A stretch of 64,000 nt of DNA from positions 62,001 through 126,000 of the forward strand of contig MCFE01000144.1 of the NCBI GenBank assembly GCA_002104905.1, given 5' to 3'. Shown one piece after another: positions 36,046 through 46,325 of the stretch. Positions within the stretch are counted from its first letter, which is position 1. Each line of letters begins with the position of its first letter. Made by a program: the position numbers and the translations under genes. Source of the DNA: Basidiobolus meristosporus CBS 931.73. Its lineage: Eukaryota > Basidiobolomycota > Basidiobolomycetes > Basidiobolales > Basidiobolaceae. Under the pieces are notes generated by a model. The model was not told the origin of the DNA. It made no database searches and saw nothing but the letters and a program-made list of their open reading frames with translations.

Positions 36046-38300
36046 GATCATATACCCTATGAAAAATTATTGTGATGATCCAGTCAAAAGGCTGTCACAA
36101 ATTTAAAGTCCCATGACTGAGAAGTATTGATCTCATCTGGACACTATGTAAAGACCGTCAAAAAATAATTGCACACTAGATTTCACAAAAAACTTGGTCA
36201 AAATTTTTCATCACAACAACACAGAAGTGGCTTTTGATTGGTTCTCTGCCAATTTTCTCACTTCCTGATCCCAGACACTCTATCACCTCCTGCATGTGTG
36301 GGCATTGATCAGCTATTGCCTCTTTATCACACTCCTAACTTCCTGATTCAACTGGTTCTCTTTCATTTCATGCATACATATTGATTTATTTCTGTTGAAA
36401 CTTCAGTTGTACCACAATTACCATTTGTATTGACCTACACAAGTCCCTACACCTTACACTAACAATATGCCCAACCCCACACTCAACAAGTAACTTCATT
36501 AAAATCCACCACTCAATAGGTATTTCTGCTTTAAAGCTCTGTTTCCATGACTTTAGCAGCAACCTCTGCAAGTCTTTGCAATAAATCCTTGCAATATTCA
36601 AGTGTGTTTTCTTGAGCACTGCTCTTGAAGAAGTGCTGCAACTTCTTTGTGCGCCTATTAATGTTCTAAAATTCCAATGAAGGCATTGTCATAACCTTTG
36701 AGATCTAGATGCTGTTACTTTGTCTAGCAGTAGAATCTTCACTCTGTCAACCATGGAGGACATGGAGTCTGTGGTAGACAAATTTCCTTTCTCTGCAAAC
36801 TCACCTACCTCACTGGAGTGTAGCTCAACTGGCTGCACTTCCAACTCTTGTGATAACAGCTGTTTTCTTGTTGGTAATTCTTCTTGGTTATAGTGGGATT
36901 CAGAATGCTCTGGGCTTATGGCAAAAATTGGCACAAACTACAGCTTTTTTCCTATGCTTCCCTGTCTCAGGCTTGGGTATATGCTTTTCCCTTTACCTTT
37001 TCCTCAATCACTGCCAGGTCTTTCACTGCTATTTTATATGAGTCTTTCATGTCTTGAATTATGTTTTCTCCTTGATAACTGCTGCTCCAATGCATCTGCT
37101 TTGGCCTGCTTGTCCCTTGATGGCACTTTGCAGGCAATCTGAAGCTTCTTTCCTGCTTGTTTAAAGCTCTTAGCCCATGTGGTGATGGGCTCCTGAGGTA
37201 GCCAATGGTTTTTATCACTGCTAGGTCCTTCACTGCTACTGTAACTGGGTGCTTCTAGAGTGGAATTATTATTTTTCATTCATAAATGTTGTGCTGGTGC
37301 ATCTGTGTCTGCCTGCTTTTTTCTTATTAGCACTCTTCTAGCTACTTGATGTCTCTTTGATGCTTGTTTGGAGCTTTCAGCCCTGCTTGTAACAGTTCTT
37401 GAGGAAGCCACTGGTTTTTAGCTGTTGCACCCTTGTTCTTCTGCCTTTGATAGTTTCTACTATTCTTGAGATGCTTTCCTAGCATACTAATGCTGGCCCA
37501 AGATACCTTTGCTTATTTGAATCCATGATAATGCTCATGGAAAAATTCAAGCACATTCTGCTTGGCCTTGAGTTCCTGATGGTCCCATGGCATGCAAGCC
37601 TTAAGGTGCAGGCATGTTATACTTCTAATAGCCTCATGAATATTAGCCCACTCTTTGTCATTGAACTTGACAGCTTAAACAGTTCTTCAATGTCCTTTTA
37701 TTTTTAGGCTTTGGTATAAACACAACATTTTCTCCCTACCATGCTGTGATAGATTTATCTTTGGGCTTCAACTTTGGTCACTGATGTTGTGCTTCAAAGA
37801 CTACATGGTGTTCCTCTGCTGTCTCTTTGGGAAATGGCTCAATTTTTGGCAGTGACACTGAGCTACTTGGGTTCCTTCTTTGCAGCAAATATACTGCCTT
37901 CTCTACCTGGGATATTGATTGCTCTATACCTTTATCTACTCATCCTGTTTCTAGACTATTTGCAGATTTCTCTGAGCCATTGCATTTATCCTATCAGCCA
38001 CTGCACCTAATTGGCTTATTGATGCTTTGGTATGAGCTGGCAACATACTTGCTAATACAGGTGGTGGTGATGTTATGACTGCCACTTGCTGATCCCCAGC
38101 TGAAGGTACTGCTTTTGCTACATTCTCATCTCCCTCAGCACTATGGTCAGCTTGCAGCTTCACAGAGATCCCCAATTGCCTACTTGACTGAGAGCCTGAG
38201 GAGTCTGCATTTTTACTTACAGTGGGCACACTACCCACTAGGTCTTTTTTGAGTGTAGCCCTGCTTCTTGCACTGAGATTGATTTGTCAAGATCTCCCAA
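36046..38300 (-). mobile_element. Family X element, copy 2 (unknown protein)
   Basis: The most complete family X copy. Minus-strand open pieces, in order: 38238-37951 (95 codons, Ser/Gln/Ala-rich), a region near 37700-37500 that in one frame reads EWANIHEAIRS and HLKACMPWDHQELKAK, 37279-36967 (Lys/Ser-rich), and 36934-36689 with VELHSSEV and MVDRVKI. The 3' end is 'tcataccctatgaaaaatta' followed by the 'aaaaggctgtcac' segment, shared with 22340-22400. I recognise no transposase, RT or recombinase motif. It may be a non-autonomous element carrying an accessory gene, or a host-derived repeated gene. Confidence 0.6.
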
Positions 38301-38651
38301 GCCATGGCATTGGTATTCCTTCCTATCAGTTACTTACATTTGCTTCCAAGTATGATGAGATATATGTCAACTTGCATAGAGTTGGATTGCTTGTACCTAA
38401 GGTATAATGGATACAATCTTGACCAGTGCATCTGCATTCAGAACTATCAGAACTGAGACTGAAGTTATTTTATGTGGCCTTGCTTACAGATAATGGATTC
38501 TTGGCTACTTCTGGTAGACAGAGCACTACTTTGGAGCTAAGTGTGTGGCTTCCTTCTTTACTTCTGAGATTGAATAGATGGCTTTTAATATCTTGCTGGC
38601 AATATTTGCTATTCTTCACTTAGCAAGAGTGACTGCTTGGGGCCCATAACC
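38301..38651 (-). pseudogene. Internally deleted copia relic with PBS
   Basis: 38330-38620 follows the pre-integrase part of the 31188 element (compare 34240-34500). It runs directly into a primer site 'gcttggggcccataacc' (38635-38651), so nearly all of gag is deleted. No frame of use. Confidence 0.6.
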
Positions 38652-38996
38652 TGCTGTAAACATTTGGTGATACAGGAAGTGAATGTGGCAATAAGTATAT
38701 TATGACATTTTGACTAGATGCTTTATCAATAGGAGTGTAGTATTTATACTGTTAAATGATCTGGAAGAAATACCCACATAGAATATGTTTGAAAGGTTCC
38801 ACAAGCATGTGTACCAAGTAGGGAGCTGTTTGGACAACCTTGAAAATTCTCATGTATTGGGTACCTGAAATTAAAGGAAAAATATTCTAAATACATCCCA
38901 GCATAGATTTAGGTCAGAATTTTTTAAGGTTGGTAAGCAGTGATCCCAGCTATTAAGTTAGGTGAGTATTTAGATATGGTTACAGAACTTACAACA
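38652..38996 (-). repeat. LTR, family B, minus-strand 5' LTR copy
   Basis: 345 bp, TGCTGTAAAC...TTACAACA, matching 35483-35832 throughout ('ggtacctg', 'aaaatattcta', 'gtgagtattta'). The adjoining primer site shows it is a 5' LTR. The matching 3' LTR is not present. Confidence 0.75.
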
Positions 38997-39480
38997 GTAA
39001 GTTCAGAGAAACTTGGAGGTCAGCTGATATTATGATGGTATTCTGCCAGCCTTGAGTTGAGTATTTTTTCTTAGGAATATGGGCTACAAGCTAGGCCATG
39101 AATCAAACTTGGATTAGCCTTGCGATTGTGTCAACACAAGTTGTCCACAATATACTATGCCTCTTCAAGTGGTACTTATCACCAAGGTCAATCTCTGCAT
39201 TGTATTGCAATCATGGAGAAAAATGAAGAATTCCCAATGCTTCAGGTGTCAGCGATTTTGAAGGAATTCTCACCGTCAGGATACTGAGCACACTAGCAAG
39301 AATGGTAACGATGGGTAACAGCAGACCAAGAAGAGCATTGATCAATACGGAATTTTTGTGGCATAATTTGCATCCAAGCGATCATGCCCAATTCAGGTTT
39401 TCAAACCGGCTACACACTTGATAAACCAGTGGCACGTGGGAATCAAGCGATTTATTAAATGAGGGAACACAAATGAACGC
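38997..39480. other. Boundary of the repeat compartment
   Basis: The first 60 bp carry a trace of family Y text ('gatattatgatgg'). After about 39240 the base composition and word use change to those of the genes to the right. A minus-strand AATAAA (39451-39456) lies 43 bp beyond the stop of the next gene and is its likely polyadenylation signal. Confidence 0.5.
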
Positions 39481-39498
39481 AGTGGGCTTGACCATCTA

Positions 39499-41066
39499 TC
39501 ACAGGTACTCATCCTGGACGGCGAGAACATCCTTCGGGGCAAATGTGCGCTCCAGGCTGCCCTGCCAATGATCATACCCGTGACCTTTCTGGAATTCGTC
39601 CAGTTTGGGAATCAGATACTCGTTCAGAACGATTGTCTTGCCACCGGAAGATTTTTCCCAACGCGCCCTCACTCCGTCCGCGGCCTCGATGTACTTCCAG
39701 CCATTTACAAATGGAGCGGGCATGTACCCTTTCACGTTCTTGACTCGATGGGACACGCTAGGGTGAATCTCCTCCATGAACTGGTCGTAGTGAATCTCCT
39801 TGCTTCCAGCCTTCTCGAACGCCTTGGTCTCCCCTGGCTTACGACAGTAGGATGCCTTCCCGGATGACATGAGGGACGGTACCCACCAGAAGCTTGACCA
39901 AGAGTTGGTGTCTATAAGTACATCGTTGTTATTCCAAGCAATATTCCTCCATGCAGGAGTCAGGTTACGAATGCTCTTGTTCATCGTATCAAGGTTTGTT
40001 GCGCCGATTCTGAAGAGAATATACTTCTGCAAGGCGGTGCCACTGAGTTGCAGCAGGCGGAAGAGCTGATCACACATCCAGGAAAAGGCGATCTCGTCGA
40101 CGCTGCTGGTATCAGCGGAGCCTTTGCCCTGCCCGCCAACGTCGGAGTGATAGCCAGGGAACCAGCACTGCTTAAGGTTCACACTTGTCGTGCCGTCTTC
40201 GTTACAGCAGCTGGAGTCAAGATACCACAGAGTAGGCGGGAAATTGCCTCGAGTCTCGTCCAGCGCTAGCGCTTGGAATGCATTCTCGATTTCTGGTCGT
40301 AGTTAGCACATATGCGCATGTGATCAATGAGAAAGGACTTACTAGGATTAAGTTTTGTCGAGTGGAAGTGTTTATCTTCTCCGGCTTGGCCAAACCAGTT
40401 GAAACCTCTCAGGCTACCAACGGTGTCCCAGACACCCACAACCTTGATCTTCACATGTTCGTGTGCGGCTTTTCTCAGATACGACAGGCGGGTACCATAC
40501 GAAGGCCTTGGTGCGCCCTGCTGTGGTGGAACGGTGCCAAGCTCTCCAGCAATGAGCTCTCCCTGAGCCCACGCGGTCTCTTCAAAAGTCAAATCGCCTC
40601 TGCTCTTGTAGATACTGTAGACCTCAAAAAAGTGGTCCATCAGGAGAGGAGTTAGAAGCCCCACTTGACAGATAAAGCCAGCCAGAGACCGGGCTGTATA
40701 AGCGCCACGGGAGAAACCGAAAAGAAAGATCTCATCTCCAGGACCCCAATTGTTGGCGAGGAAGTTGTAAGCTTCGCAGACATTTTCCGCGAGACTGTCG
40801 CCAAATGCACCTTGGCGAGCTTTGTCGACGTGGGTTAGAGAGCCGGTACCCACACCAGACTGGTAATAGACTATCTGGGGGACTTTCTCACCCTCATTGT
40901 TGATACCGACCCTGGAAATCACTCGGCTCAAACGAGCAACATTACTGGAATAGTCCTCGGTTCCTTTGTCAACTCCGTTGAAAGTCCCGTCACAGCATAC
41001 GATGAGTCGCTTCTTTATATTTCCTTGGGCCTGGGTGGATTTGCAAGCCAAGCAATTATCAGTCAT
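39499..41066 (-). CDS. DUF2235 alpha/beta hydrolase (Tle1-like catalytic domain)
   Basis: Two exons, 41066-40343 and 40292-39499, give 505 aa. The 50-bp intron has GTAAGT, a TGCTAAC branch site and CAG. The ATG at 41066 is chosen because the in-frame codons upstream contain no earlier ATG. The protein starts with a basic stretch and LIVCCDGTFN, the typical first strand of DUF2235. The nucleophile elbow GFSRG has Ser119, followed by AYTARSLAG. VGVWDTVGSLRG supplies Asp214 and GYHSDVGG supplies His290 across the intron, so a complete Ser-Asp-His triad is visible. No signal peptide or membrane segment is seen. The same fold is found in bacterial type VI lipase effectors of the Tle1 group; in fungi the family is common and mostly uncharacterised, so phospholipase activity is only inferred. 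It lies next to the repeat compartment. Confidence 0.93.
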
Positions 41067-43287
41067 GATGGAGGAGATAGTCACCAAAGCTACTGTAGAG
41101 AGAGTGAATATTACCTGGTAAAAAGTCCCAGTATTTATGGAGATTTGCTAGCGTGGTACAAGCGGGCTGATAACCAGCACAGCCAATCATGGTAGCATGT
41201 TCCATAGGTAAGTGTGGGTGTACAATGATCAAGATGGATAAGACGGCTAGCTACCCTAGACTACTTATGGCCGGTACTACAATGACCCTCATTTTGGTAA
41301 TACTGCGTATTCTGGCTAACGAAAGCCTGAGTATGTCTTTTCGCTGACCCATACATATGTATATATATACTCAATGTATACCCTGGTCACCGAGATCTTT
41401 TGTAAGCTGTATAGTGCTACCCAGCATATATTCCACTCACTTTTTTCCATCTCCATGGAATCTTACTATGTTCATCTCTGTGTGTGTGTGGCCCGCAACG
41501 AATGCACATTATAACACAACTGTACATGCTTATTCTCCAGTTGAGCTGCACAATGCTTGACGTTTGTCAAGATCCGGTCACCTGATGCTACATTGAGCTG
41601 AAATGCTGAATGCAATCACATAGCCAATTAAAGAGATGGATTTAATCTGGATGAGCTCAGTACCATGTCTTCACTTCTCCAGCAAGTTATCAAATTTGAA
41701 AAGCAAATCATGTGCAATATGTATGGTTTATTGAATTATTTCGAAGTATTCAGTCACTGGGCCATTTCCACTATTTCAATGAATGATTCCTCATCAAATT
41801 GTCACCGTGTTTAATACCTAAATTTTGAAGCCAATGTTATGGTATTTATGTTGCAGCATAGATTGCTTACTGGATGTTTGCATACATGGAAGTTCCTTCC
41901 CTGCCAGAAGCCCTTAGGTAGTACATGTCTGTTATTGTAGATATAGATGCCAGGAAGTGATTTATGGTTATATGAAGTTGGTATAGTATTAGCCTATTTG
42001 TCTAACGAGTAAAAATCATGCATACAAACTTGAGGTAGTGCCTTGTATGATTAACAGTAGGAACGGTGTAAGGGATGCCCTTGGAAGCAGCGCACAATTA
42101 TCGAGGCACTTGCATGGCCACCAAGACTTACCATTCCGAGGTGTTAGCAAATGATTTACATATGCATTCTGGAGACAATGCTACTTATCGGGAAAGTGGT
42201 AGACTAAGATTCAGGTATAATCCATGTGCTACACCACCATGTATATTAGCGGACTCAACATATATCACTAGTGAGTTGGTAGGGAGAGTTCATTAGTTGG
42301 TCTGCTTACATGGCTGAAAACAGAACTCCAGTGCAACAAGAGAACCGCATCCCCAGCGACTTGATCAGTACTAGGGCCATTTGGTGGCAAGCGGACTCTT
42401 TGCTTCGCAAACAGCCCCCTAAAGTTGATAAAAAATCTTAGTTCCTTCAGCATCGGTGTTGAGGGGATTCTAACAAGGTTCAGTCCAGCGCATAAATTAC
42501 TCGATGAATTTATATAAAAGTCGAAGAAACAGAATGACCAGCCCCAGTTTATATGCGTGCCAACCGCAAATACTCAAATCACATGGCTTTCCAGTAAAGG
42601 TTTCCTACAGAAAGAATGCATAGGCCTCAACTGCAACCCAAAACATCAAGATTGGGTGAAATCCCCCTTCTCTTCAATGGCATATCGCTACAGATTTATG
42701 GTGGGCCAAGCGTCCGAGTCTAACCTCCCACATCATGACGGAGCCGGGACAGTGTGTATTAGAAATCAGCGAATTTCACCCAACATCATTGCTCCGATAT
42801 TATTAAGGGAGAAGTGGAATCTTTAGTTGCTAACCTCCTAGCCGGTTTCCTGGAACTTCTCCTCTTAGTTACGGGTTATTATCTTGCCCGACTCCTACCT
42901 CCTCCCAATGAAGGCGCAAGAACAACAATGAATGGTTAGTAAACATGTACACGTAGGTGAGGTATGCGTGCGGTCGGAATGAAGGGTCATGTAGGTAAGG
43001 AACAGGGAAACGATTCATCTACTGGTCTGGCATGATTCATTGTTAGCCTTTTTGCAAAGAGTGGCTTGACCTGGCATCCACGCAATGTATCATCGGAAGA
43101 TCGTTGCTTGGAGGTAATTAGCTCGATTTAGACATTGGATTAGTTAGGCAAGTGAGCTAGCAAGGGCGAGGGTGTGAGGACAGCAGGGGGAGATTTAAGT
43201 GAGGGTCGGGTGAGAGGAAATGCTCGAATTGTCGGATGATTTACTCTTGCGCACATCGCTGTACGGAAGTAGTTATTCGACGAGGAG
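41067..43287. other. Intergenic region, no gene supported
   Basis: 2.2 kb between two divergently read genes. Short frames at 42075-42296 and 42557-42826 show no recognisable domain, signal peptide or splice-consistent extension. An AT-rich 'tatatatac' run lies near 41360. I see no transposon text like that left of 39 kb. Confidence 0.5.
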
Positions 43288-43294
43288 TATTTAA
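43288..43294 (+). promoter_or_regulatory. TATA-like box of the secreted-protein gene
   Basis: TATTTAA lies 42 bp upstream of the ATG at 43336, leaving a very short 5' leader. Confidence 0.5.
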
Positions 43295-43335
43295 GCCAGG
43301 CTTGCCACCTACGGAGCAGACAAGAAATATCCCTC

Positions 43336-44202
43336 ATGCTTTTCAAATCCACCGTTGTATTTACTGGTAGCCTAGCTTTCCTGTTGAGCGCAGAAGCTGC
43401 ACCTCATATCACCCAACCACTCGTCAGCCTTGGGCTTAAGCTCGATCCACTGATCAAGGGGCCAGACGCCCCATTGCTGGAATTGGGCCAAGAGGACCCG
43501 GGGTTGCTTCATATCACCCCTCCATCACTGGCCAACAGCCCATACTCGATCGATCTTCCGGAGGGCCTGAAATTCAATGCGGTCAACGACATTGTGTATG
43601 AAGGGTACGCTAGCTTGATGCGTGACTATAGCGTCTCTTGTCAGGACGCCATCCGCCGGATCGATCAGGAATTCCCCAACGTCAAGAATTGTTCTGATGA
43701 AAATGGCCTCTATTTCAGCCAGCTAGACACGATTTGCTCCGACGAATGCCTGGAACCCACCGTGACAGCCTCGAAGATCATCGTCGAGGCGTGCAAGCAG
43801 GAAGAGACCGATGGAGTAACCGACCGTAGCTATGCTTCTTGGTCGGATCTTGCCACAGCCAAGGCGGCATGTCAACCGGTCGATTACTTCGAGAGCAAGC
43901 GGTGTTTGGAGGTTGTCCTGGAGGCGAACGTGAACCGGGTCAACCTTAAGTACAAGAAGAACGCCAAGTTCCGGGAATATCAAGAGGTTCTCTGTCTCCC
44001 TTGCACTGAGGAATTCTACCTCGCCACGCGAGATGCGGAGAATGTGCCCAATCTATACTTCAGCGCGTTGGAAGAGTCGGAGGAACTATTCCAGGCATTC
44101 GAGATGTATTGTGGGTACAACATGCCTTACACACCAAGCCCCACCACCACACAGCACAATGCCACTGCGACCACAACTGATGCTGTCTCGAAACACAACT
44201 AG
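43336..44202 (+). CDS. Secreted cysteine-containing protein of unknown function
   Basis: A single exon of 288 codons. The start MLFKSTVVFTGSLAFLLSAEAAP is a clear signal peptide with likely cleavage after SAEA, so the product enters the secretory pathway. The mature chain has ten cysteines, an even number that would fit five disulfides: SCQ, NCS, ICSDEC, EACK, AACQ, RCLE, CLPC and YCG. Possible N-glycosylation sites are NCS and NAT. The last 30 residues are Thr/Ser/Pro-rich and end SKHN; there is no hydrophobic GPI tail. The spacing CxxxC and CxxC is regular, but I recognise no named domain. Fungal secreted proteins of unknown function of this size include cell-wall and effector-like proteins; that is a guess from features only. 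A 12-bp tandem repeat and an AATAAA (44332-44337) follow the stop. Confidence 0.82.
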   Translation: MLFKSTVVFTGSLAFLLSAEAAPHITQPLVSLGLKLDPLIKGPDAPLLELGQEDPGLLHITPPSLANSPYSIDLPEGLKFNAVNDIVYEGYASLMRDYSVSCQDAIRRIDQEFPNVKNCSDENGLYFSQLDTICSDECLEPTVTASKIIVEACKQEETDGVTDRSYASWSDLATAKAACQPVDYFESKRCLEVVLEANVNRVNLKYKKNAKFREYQEVLCLPCTEEFYLATRDAENVPNLYFSALEESEELFQAFEMYCGYNMPYTPSPTTTQHNATATTTDAVSKHN

Positions 44203-44276
44203 GCCGACAAGAACCGACGACTTTGACTAACTTATTTCCACCTCAAGCATGATAATTTAATTAGATACTTATTTTT

Positions 44277-44324
44277 TATCGTATGCATTATCGTATGCAT
44301 TATCGTATGCATTATCGTATGCAT
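44277..44324. repeat. 12-bp tandem repeat (GTATGCATTATC), about four units
   Basis: Three exact units lie at 44281-44316, with partial units on both sides. It is in the probable 3' UTR of the secreted-protein gene, just upstream of its AATAAA. Confidence 0.85.
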
Positions 44325-44583
44325 ATATGCTAATAAACTCTCCACCCGGATCTAAAATTAGACTTGCAACGATTGGCAGTGTTTGGTGTTGGAGTGAGTG
44401 GCGCTACAATAAAGCGAAATCTTGACGGTGCGTTGGTGCCGAGATGACCTGTACCTATCAGTTACAGGCTAGGCACCGACCACATACTTCTTACAGAAAT
44501 AAGACTGATTTATTTGGGTACATTTTGGCTCCATTGATGGAGTTGGGGGCAATTTGGTCTAGCTAAGGTTGACCAGGACTAGG

Positions 44584-45475
44584 TCAGTTCAGCCTGTTAA
44601 GTTTGGCCAAGGCAAGATCAGCAGCCTTACGACCGGACATCATCATCGCCCCGAAGGTTGGTCCCATGCGAGCAGTACCGCTGGCCTCGGCCACCTCCAT
44701 TCCGGTAACGATCATTCCAGGAACAATCTCCCGGGTCAATGACACAATGGCATCTTCAGAGGCGTTCATGTCCAAAGCGCGCATGCCGGGCATCTTGTCA
44801 AGGAGACCCACCTCCACAAGACGACGGACGCCAGTGGCGCCGAAAGGTCCATCGTGGCCGCAAGAGGACACCACAACTTTGGATTCCACCACTTGGGGGT
44901 CCATACAGCTCTGGGTACCATGAGCCTTGGTGACCAGGGCCCAGTTAGTCACGACCCCTGAAACTGTACCGTCCCGGATGATGAAATCTTCCACCGAGGT
45001 AGCGTTGAACAGCTTGACTCCGTTGGCAATCACCTTCGAGATCAAAGTGGAGGTGAAAAGGGCGGCGTGGGAGACCACCACATAGTTCTCCTTCTCGTCG
45101 TAGGCAATGCCAAGTTCATCAAGAAATTCATGAGCCGGCTTGCGAACAACCATTGGAGAAAAGAGCTGGCCACCGACCCAGCCTCCGCCGCCTGGGGCAA
45201 CTGAGGCTTCGATGACAGCAACCTTGATACCTTTGTGCTTGCTGAGTTCGTAAGCACATGACAAGCCTGAAAGGAAGATCCGCTCAGTCGGGTGCAGACA
45301 TATAGCCCCAAGGGGAGTGACAATTACCTGAAGGACCAGCGCCTACAATGACGACGTCGGCATCAGCATAATCAATCAGATCCTGCATGTAGCGGGTGGT
45401 CATCTCGCGGGAGACATCAGACTCCTTGACGGGAGCGAACTTGAAGCTATCTTGAACAAGGACGTTGTGAACCAT
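44584..45475 (-). CDS. THI4: Thiamine thiazole synthase
   Basis: Exons 45475-45328 and 45266-44584 give 276 aa; the 61-bp intron splits Gly50 of the dinucleotide fold. Thi4 makes the thiazole half of thiamine from NAD+ and glycine and gives up the sulfur of its own cysteine, so it turns over once. Visible: [15 protein letters not shown], the VGAGPSGL nucleotide fold, [25 protein letters not shown], and [11 protein letters not shown] with Cys170 at the sulfur-donor position (Cys205 in yeast). GHDGPFGA and MGPTFGAM complete the signature. It is about 50 residues shorter than yeast Thi4, entirely at the N-terminus, so a usual targeting presequence is not seen. A TATA box lies 46 bp upstream. The leader and the intron are too short for a TPP riboswitch. 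It is divergent from NSA1. Confidence 0.97.
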
Positions 45476-45520
45476 GCTTTTAAGGCTGTATACACTACAC
45501 TTTGACGGCTCCACCGAGCG

Positions 45521-45529
45521 CTATTTATA
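45521..45529 (-). promoter_or_regulatory. TATA box of THI4
   Basis: TATAAATAG on the minus strand, about 46 bp before the ATG. This fits a strongly regulated gene, as THI4 is in other fungi, and limits the 5' UTR to roughly 20 bases. Confidence 0.7.
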
Positions 45530-46325
45530 CCTGAGACTGCCAGGGTTTTCCTACGAATAGTGTCACCATTTAATTTAACCGAAGGCCCCTTCCTTCTTTT
45601 TCCCATGAGTTTATCTTGGATAAGCTACCTCCTTATCCATCTACCTCTACGAGTACTTCACTTCTAAATCTTAATGTGCGTCAACGGCGATTGTCACACA
45701 AAGACGATCGTTAGCAACTGATATTTGGCATAACAACGCAGATGAATCTCATCTTAAAAATGACACCATCTACATGTGAGATCTACGCCGTATGCGAGTG
45801 TGGAATCATGGTACTTCAAGACATTACAAATTCCTAGCTTAATGGATCGGAATTCACATTTGATTTTGCAATAAAAGGAATGTATCAAGCGATAGTCAGA
45901 TGCCATTCAATAGGACGGTTAAATCCTCAATTCTGGAATCCCGGCTTATCCGCTTGACGATTTCAGGCTATTAGTCAAGACAACGTAGAGAGGGGGTTAC
46001 ATGGTGGGGACCTCTGACACATAACCAAGTCGTTACCACATATGAGTAATGACAAGTCTGCTAACGCTGCGTGGTGGCTCCACCATGCGAAACGGTAGCG
46101 TTATAAGGGGAATGGATGTTCCATGGAAGGTTATGGGTTCCGGTTGATTTTGAGGGCAGGCGAAATCCTCCAATCGCGTGGACATTCCACTAATCATTTT
46201 TCAACAGTCCAAAATTTTCCGCTCACGGTTTTTTTTTCGCGATGATAGCCGCACTCCCAGCCTTGAGGCCTGAGGCTGCTGGCTTGAGGGTCTTTGTCAA
46301 CTACCCGAACACACATAGATAGAAC
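45530..46325. other. Divergent promoter region THI4 / NSA1
   Basis: About 800 bp with no open frame of interest. A 'tttttttt' run lies close to the NSA1 side (near 46230), 95 bp upstream of its ATG. No known motif assigned. Confidence 0.5.

Noticed and set aside
42075-42826. Open frames 42075-42296 and 42557-42826 on plus
   Set aside because: No domain, no signal peptide, no convincing splice partner, and codon use not clearly gene-like. They could be real but I cannot support them.
45267-45700. Possible TPP riboswitch at THI4
   Set aside because: I looked for the conserved CTGAGA and ACCTGA(T/G)C words on the minus strand. The one CTGAGA-like word near 45530 is on the plus strand beside the TATA box and has no partner.
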